Positions 57,752-64,000 of a stretch of DNA of 64,000 nt are shown here, piece by piece. Position numbers and translations under genes: made by a program. The DNA is from Cercis canadensis (lineage: Eukaryota; Streptophyta; Magnoliopsida; Fabales; Fabaceae). Location: NCBI GenBank assembly GCA_003255065.1, contig QAOA01000573.1, positions 531,854 through 595,853 on the forward strand, in the 5' to 3' direction. Below the pieces are notes generated by a model. It saw nothing but the letters and a program-made list of their open reading frames with translations, ran no database searches and was not told where the DNA came from. Numbering within the stretch: the first letter of the stretch is position 1; each line of letters begins with the position of its first letter.

Positions 57752-60700
57752 AGGGAGGGTTCTCTCGCAGTCTCACTCTTCCAATTACTCTGTTTCTTTT
57801 GCTCTGTAAGTTTTACAGTGTATATCAACATTACCCATAACTACTTATATTGCTTTAGTTTTGGTGTAATTTAAAGAATTATCTGAGTATTTATCCAAAT
57901 TTCAATCTTATTAGCATTAAAAACCGGGTCTTTAATTTTCCGTGATTTATTTATTTCGGCTAAAATGAGTGAATAGATACTATCTTGAAATTTGTTTAAG
58001 ACTGAAGACAAATATGTGAGGCGTAATGCCATTGCAATCAACAGAGGAATTGTGCCTTCTTATTATTCTGTGAGGTTAATTCACTGTAAGAATTTTTTCT
58101 GCTTCAAATCTGTGAGACATAAGCTGGGCTATAATGGTGTTGTTGTTGAAGGCGAAGACTGCAGTGTTCTTAATTTCGAAAAACAAATTTGATTTTATTC
58201 CGAAGGAAATTTTGGGTGTGTTTGATATCTGATAAAATATCAATCAGAATAAAGTATTTTGGGTGATCAATTTTCCAAGCTAGTGGAGTTATGTTTAGCA
58301 CATTGCAGAGTCCCAATGTGCCACCTGCAGTTGTAGTCAAACACCCGGAAAATATAGGATGTTTTCAGTTTGAACTCGCCATTGTTGATTAATAGTACTT
58401 AATAGTTTTTCAAATTCACACGCTGTAATGGCCAAAAAAAAAAACATTACATGCTGTACAATTTTGTGTCTTTTCATGTATCTATATAGTACGTTGTCAT
58501 ACTCATCAGATAAACTTATGCAGTACATTTGTGGGTTATTTATTTTCTGGGCACAGGCAGGAGTATTTTTAACTTTTCTGGTGACAACACTCGTTGAGTT
58601 GAATGATTACCTCTATGCAGGTATACATAAGTCTCAGTGCTCTCCATTAGGTGGCACAAAGTATTCCATTTCTGTGGCAAAAATGGTTGATGCACTGTCT
58701 CCCAATACCGCACCTACTATAGAGCCTCAGCCCTTTCTTCCTCTTTTAGCTCCTTCTCCGTTGAGTCCGATCACAAATTATTCTGTGCCTAAGTTATCAG
58801 GTTTGATTTTCTTTTCCTTTTCAGTTTCTTAGTGTGAGACCTTACAATGTGGATTTTTCTTTTGCATGAAACAAGAATGTCATCTTCATTGAAAGTATAT
58901 TAAAGGCCTATCTTGAAATTCTTTCTATTGCATTTCATATAATTTGGCTGCAGAGATAACCTGAAAAACTGTATTTTCCAGGCCTATGTTCATTAAATTT
59001 CTCAGCTGCTGAAGATATAATGAGCACAACTGCTACTGATTGCTGGGCTTCCTTTGCTCCATATTTGGCTAATGTGGTATGCTGTCCTCAATTTGATGCC
59101 ATGATGGTGACTCTTATGGGGGAGTCAAGTAAATACTCTGGGTTGCTAGCTTTGAACACTACTCATGCTAGCCATTGCCTCTCAGATGTTCAGAAGATCC
59201 TGGTCAGTCAAGGAGCAAATGAGGACCTGAAAAATATATGTCCAGTCCATCCAGCAAATCTCACTGAAGCTTCATGCCCCATTGTAGCTGTCGATGAACT
59301 TGAAAGCATAATAGACTCTTCAAGACTTCTGACTGCTTGTAGAAAAATTGATCTTGTAAATGAGTGTTGTGACCAAGTTTGCCAAAATGCTATAAATTTT
59401 GCTGCTAGAAAAATCGCCTTGAATGATTTGTCAAATTTGGTCAAGGACCATAGCTTGCCTGAGCAGACAGCTACGATCAATGACTGTAAGAATATTGTCC
59501 TTCGTTGGCTGGCTAGTAAGCTCGATCCTGCCTCTGCCAATAGTGTTTTCCGAGGACTTTCAAACTGCAATCTAAATAAAGGTGAGCAAGGCAAATGAAC
59601 AAAAAACAAAAAGGGGAATAAGACCTCATACATGTTTTATTATTACATTTTAGGCCAATTTATTGGATAGAGCCTATATCTGACTTGATGTTCAATGTTA
59701 CTATAATACTTGGCTCAGTCTGTCCGCTGGTTTTTCCTGACATACCAAATGTTGTGAAAGAATGCGGAAATGTGATAAGGAACCAAACAGCTTGCTGCAA
59801 AGCCATCAAGAGTTATGTGTCCTACTTGCAAGACCAGAGCTTCATAACCAATCTGCAAGCCTTGAAATGTGCTGCATCACTCGGCATGAAATTGCAGAAA
59901 GCTAATGTATCAAACAATGTTTATGATCTTTGTCATATAAGCCTGAAGGACTTTTCTCTTCAAGGTTAGCATTGTTATATACCCTTTGAATAGAAAACCA
60001 CTATTTCACTCTTTCTTCAAGTACTGACACTGATATCTGTCCTGTTCTGCAATTTATTGTTATTGGTCGTTGGATTTTCTCATGGATGCATCAGTTGGGC
60101 CACAAGGTATTGTTTGTAGCATGAATTTTCTATTAATGTATATCTTATTGCTTAGCCATGCTGCTAAAATGAATGTGGTTTTCTGATTACTTTCTCACAG
60201 AATTTTTGGTCCCTCCTTGTGTCCCCCTTCTCATCATAATATTCGTGGTTTTCTGTTTACTTTCTATATCGATTTTGCATAGGAAGGAATCCACTTTGGA
60301 GTTAAATGTGTAAAAAAAAATCATAGGATAACTGCATTTAGGTACCACAATGAAGAAATTCTTGCAATTTGAAAGTAAATTGAGCACTGAGTCAAGTATT
60401 TAATGGTGTTGAACGCCAAAAGCAATTAGGTACTTCCATGTCTAGTTTTGAAATTTATTTATGGAGAAAAACATAGACTTCTTCCTTTAACCCAAATACA
60501 ATAAGTGATATCACAGTGCATATCTACACAGTTTATTCATATCTAATTATACAGAAGAATGCTTTTAATTGTCCTTGGTGATTGTGGTATCTAAACTTGA
60601 TCAATAATTTCTTCTAGAGTCTGGCTGCCTTTTGCCAAGCCTGCCGTCAGATGCAATATTTGATAGAACTTCAGGGATTGGATTCATTTGCGATCTTAAT

Positions 60701-61644
60701 GACAATATTGTAGCCCCATGGCCTTCAACGTCACATGAGCTTGATTCTTCTTGCAATAGAAGTATGTCTGATCTTCATATATCACTTTTTCTTTACCCTA
60801 GTAGCATTGGATTGTGCTTTCCTTTTTCCTATTTAACCCTTCTCTTGTGACCAAATCAATAAATAGATATATTTCATTGTTTATGCTATGTCTAATTTAT
60901 TTGTTCCTGGAATTCATGGAACTGCAGCTACAAAACTTCCATCACTTCCTACAGCAACATCTACACAAAACGGTAAGAGCCATCATCAACGCTGCTCTAT
61001 TCTTTTATTTTCAAACCAATGGTAATTGTAAGCTAGAAAAGTGTGTTCTCGCTCTTTACATCTTTGATCTTTTTAATCATCAATGGGGGAGATATGCAAT
61101 TTGCAGACCAGTAAACCAGTTTGGTTTTAATTAATTGTGGCCCAGATATTTTTCTGCTCCTTAAAATTGACCGATGCAAAAATTGCAAGGAAATATTTTC
61201 CACTAAAATAAAAATTGTGGAATTAAACTCCATGCTCCTGTATAAACCAGCTTCCATCAGAAGTTCCACTTCCGTGTCTGATACAAAGATCTGGGAAGCA
61301 ATTTAAAGAGGAAAAAAAAAAAAAACCAGAGTATGCGACTTCTTAATACTAGGGGATTGAATTTGCATTTTCCAGTCATTTATTCAGCCAAATCACCAAT
61401 GCTAACATGTGGAACTTTTCGTTGCTAGATATTCTAGTTAATTGCGCTGGAAATTGCTAAACGTGATTGAGTAGAAACTTATCCATGATGTTCTTTACAC
61501 ATCATACACAACCAAACAGATATTTATGCTTTCTCATCGATGAGTGTCTAATCTTAATTTTCATTTGTTGCAGGTCTTTTAATTGAGAACTTGCTTCTGC
61601 CTCTCCTCTTCACCTCTTTACTATACGTCAATATACTTCACTGA
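57748..61644 (+). CDS. GPI-anchored cell-surface protein, At1g61900-like
   Basis: Seven exons: 57748-57805, 58621-58800, 58982-59581, 59719-59964, 60618-60761, 60928-60972, 61574-61644. They join to 447 codons plus stop. MKGGFSRSLTLPITLFLLLC is a signal peptide; the C-terminal LLIENLLLPLLFTSLLYVNILH is a hydrophobic GPI-attachment tail. Between them lies a Pro-rich start (PFLPLLAPSPLSP) and a Cys-rich body with many CC pairs (VVCCPQF, NECCDQVCQN, TACCKAIKSY), plus NxT/NxS sites. This fits the plant family of uncharacterised GPI-anchored proteins At1g61900/At2g30700, function unknown. The largest exon (600 bp) encodes most of the Cys-rich domain. Neighbouring signals: three G-boxes and an overlapping short upstream ORF. 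Confidence 0.88.
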
Positions 61645-63215
61645 TCCTGTTATTCTTTATTTTTGAGTTCTTTTGGCTACATACTGGAGACTCAAGGTTT
61701 TCAACTAGTTAATTAGATGATTCTTGGAGGTCTTGCAGAAGAACTTCTGTAGTATTCCTCATTGTAACCCAATCATCCAATTTGTTTATATTGTTACTCG
61801 TTACGTCAGAAAAGAAATCTTAATTTGAGATATTCTTTCTGGCATCTTTCCCATATTATTGTATTAACATTTTTTCAACATCTTTTTAATTTGTAATAAA
61901 TTTTGTATAAAGGAATAATATTAAAAAATTAACTTCCTTCTTATACGCTTCTCTTACTTTCTTGCCCTTCTTTTATTCACTTGATGTGGATTATTCAGTA
62001 GCTGAAGAGCATAGGTGTTGAAGCTTTTTTGTAATTGAATTTGTTTCCCAGCGGCAAGACCCTGAAAGCGATAGGTGTACCGACGCTTGCGAATTAAAAA
62101 GCCAGCTGGCCTGACGCTTTCATCGGGGAAAGTTAGCTATAGCATGAACGCATCAGTCTAACTGACGTTTTCATCATGGAAACAGAAATAAAAAAAATTA
62201 TTTCATCATCTATGCCAGCGTGGAAAAAATTAATAAAAAATATCTAATGTGGCAAAATATGCAATACATAGGAAAGAGAGGATTAGTGTAAGTCTTGTTA
62301 AATTCCAATATTATCATGTGATTAAGTGTAAAAAAAGTGTGTATTTAGAAATTATTAGTGTGAAAAAAGATAACTCCAGAAAATATGATATGCTAATACA
62401 ATGGTTTGATAACATACTGCAAAATGTGCATTTGTTGAGGGATGGCCGGCGGCTCCTTATCTATTTGCTAGTTTAAACTAAAAGTGTAGCACAAAAATAA
62501 AGTCAAGTGAGAATTTACAACTTGCATGGCGCCATCAATATATAGTGCATGCACTCTCTCAACCTAGCTAGCTAGTTTCTTTCAATCCGTGGGGTCTAAG
62601 GCATGCCAACCTTTACTAGTTACTACCACCAAGTTCGCCACTTACAATATCCCAATCAATATCAGATAAGCATCACTCAACTCAGATCAGCGTCAACATG
62701 AATATTCAAGTGGTGGCAATCTCGAATGAATACTAGCAAACACCAGGGTGCCTCTGTTGGAGCGTCTGAGACCCGCAACATGGATGGAGTTGAAGCTCCT
62801 CTTTGCTCTCGCCTATCATCGTTTACATGATCAACTACACCATGTCCATCGTTTAAAGTTAGGAATTTCTCATCAGTTTCAATATATTGCCGTGTAAAAA
62901 GTCTAAGCATACAATGTATTGTGGGTTATGAAGAAGTGGCTGTTGGGTGTGGATGGCAAACTTTCGTTGCGTATGTGAACGTGGGTTGCTACTATGGAGA
63001 AGGTATATCACCGGGTTTGCTTCTTGGGTTTTACTTCAATTTATGAGAGGGCTAAGAATAAGATAATTATGGTGGTTATAATGACTATGGTGCATCTTTA
63101 ATTCGATATAGGGAATATATAGGATGATGGGTGGCACGTTCATGCAGACAATCATTTTGATTTGTGTCACATTTCGTGCTGACTGGTGTAAAAAGGTAAC
63201 ACTCATTATTCGTGC
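61645..63215. other. Intergenic region, nothing recognised
   Basis: It holds the 3' UTR of the GPI-protein gene and AT-rich sequence. No gene, RNA or transposon terminus recognised; open stretches at 62249-62476 and 62677-62910 lack motifs. Confidence 0.4.
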
Positions 63216-63233
63216 AAATTTACTTCTTCTTTT

Positions 63234-63594
63234 AGGGCTTCAAGCATACTGTCTTAGAGTGTGACTCCTCTGCTTTGTTACAAGCCATCACCCTTGGTAG
63301 AAATGGCTCGAGTTGTTCCTGCCAAGTCACTTCCGCCATTATCAAGTGCTTGTCTTGGGACTGGAATGTTGAGCTCTCTTCTGTTTATAGAGAGGCGAAT
63401 AGATGCGCTGACTGGCTTGCTAAAATGGGTTGTGCTCAAGTTTCAGGATGGCTCTCCTTGTCCTCCCCTCCCCAGGAGCTCCAACTTCTGGTTTTGGGTG
63501 ATTTAGCTGGGGCCTCTGTGCCCCGTAGTGTTGCTGTTTAGCTTTCTTTTTTTCTCTTTGGGCGTAGGCCCCGCTGTCTTACCAAAAAAAAAAA
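63234..63594 (+). mobile_element. 5'-truncated LINE with poly-A tail and 18-bp target duplication
   Basis: The open frame from about 63237 to 63541 encodes the end of a LINE RNase H domain (TVLECDSSALLQAITLGR, then WNVELSSVYREANRCADWLAKMG), closes with TAG and is followed by a short 3' UTR and poly-A (63583-63594). Direct repeats AAATTTACTTCTTCTTTT at 63216-63233 and 63595-63612 are the target-site duplication. Only the last 360 bp were inserted, as is common for target-primed reverse transcription. The frame is unbroken and the duplications identical, so the insertion is young. Confidence 0.85.
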
Positions 63595-63612
63595 AAATTT
63601 ACTTCTTCTTTT

Positions 63613-64000
63613 TTAAGAAAAATATATCAAACTATAATAACTGTGAATGCTTGAGCCTTATTATAATCATTGAATTCTAATTATAATATTCACATCAAAA
63701 TGATTAGTGTAAGATACATGTGATAAGAAAATTACATAACTAGATATATAAGTCATTATATGTTACTTAATTACCAATGTAAAATTCAGTATTCTGTTGT
63801 GTGCACTAAGAGAGGGAAGGACTTGGGAAAGACCTATAACTTATTCATCATTGCTAAGCATCAGTTTATTGAATTGCAGGTAGAAGAGGCAAAGCAAATT
63901 TTGAGTTAGTGGAATCAACAAGAGCAACCACTTTTGAGCGACTGAAACAAAATATGGATGTGATTTTGATTGGTTGTGTTTCAATTTAAATTTTCAGATT
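63613..64000. other. AT-rich end of the window
   Basis: No feature supported. A possible splice-acceptor context (TTGAATTGCAG at about 63870-63880) precedes a purine-rich stretch, but no coding frame can be confirmed before the window ends. Confidence 0.35.

Noticed and set aside
62677..62910. 77-codon minus-strand open frame near the right end
   Set aside because: No motif; flanks are ordinary intergenic sequence.
1..64000. CRISPR arrays, bacterial operons, phage or tRNA genes
   Set aside because: No array of spaced repeats, no prokaryotic signals, and no tRNA cloverleaf were seen; the window is plant nuclear DNA.

Overview
The window is nuclear DNA of a eudicot plant. Evidence: long AT-rich introns with GT-AG borders, plant-specific gene families, a Ty3/gypsy chromovirus-type element, MITEs and LINE 3' ends. 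The species cannot be told from the sequence. Five isolated single-N characters, three of them flanked by near-identical sequence, point to a draft assembly of a heterozygous genome. Exon joins were worked out by hand from splice sites, reading phase and remembered homologues; every joined coding sequence stays in frame from ATG to stop.

Region by region. 0-17 kb is a TraB-domain gene cluster: one intact gene (355-5061) and three decayed tandem copies (6489-7154, 7662-15951, 16381-16800). A 4.77 kb Ty3/gypsy LTR retrotransposon sits in exon 6 of the third copy, with matching 221-bp LTRs and a 5-bp target duplication. 17.5-18.8 kb holds no protein gene that I accept but looks like a small-nucleolar-RNA cluster on the minus strand: three box C/D candidates with terminal stems and rRNA-complementary guides, one H/ACA candidate, a TATA box, a telo-box and Site II motifs.

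20.3-28.6 kb is an RRP6-like / EXD2-like 3'-5' exonuclease gene. It converges on 29.5-34.5 kb, the AXR1 gene (regulatory subunit of the NEDD8-activating enzyme). From memory this pair is also adjacent in Arabidopsis. 37.8-38.2 kb is a small unidentified gene. 38.5-41 kb is transposon-rich: a Mutator-type MITE, a LINE remnant, and a PIF/Harbinger-like element that carries fragments of a PSB27 photosystem II assembly gene and a PPR gene. 45.2-52.6 kb is a 20-exon mitochondrial-type aconitase gene. 54.5-54.9 kb is a small MGNC-starting (probably myristoylated) protein gene lying between two inverted copies of one 212-bp MITE. 57.7-61.6 kb encodes a GPI-anchored protein of the At1g61900 type. The right end holds a 5'-truncated LINE with an 18-bp target duplication.

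The intact genes are housekeeping genes with unrelated tasks: organelle contacts or mitophagy, RNA/DNA 3' processing, cullin neddylation, the TCA cycle and the cell surface. They do not form a pathway. The most rewarding less obvious content is the snoRNA cluster, the gene-fragment-carrying PIF-like element, and the false duplications at the assembly joins.
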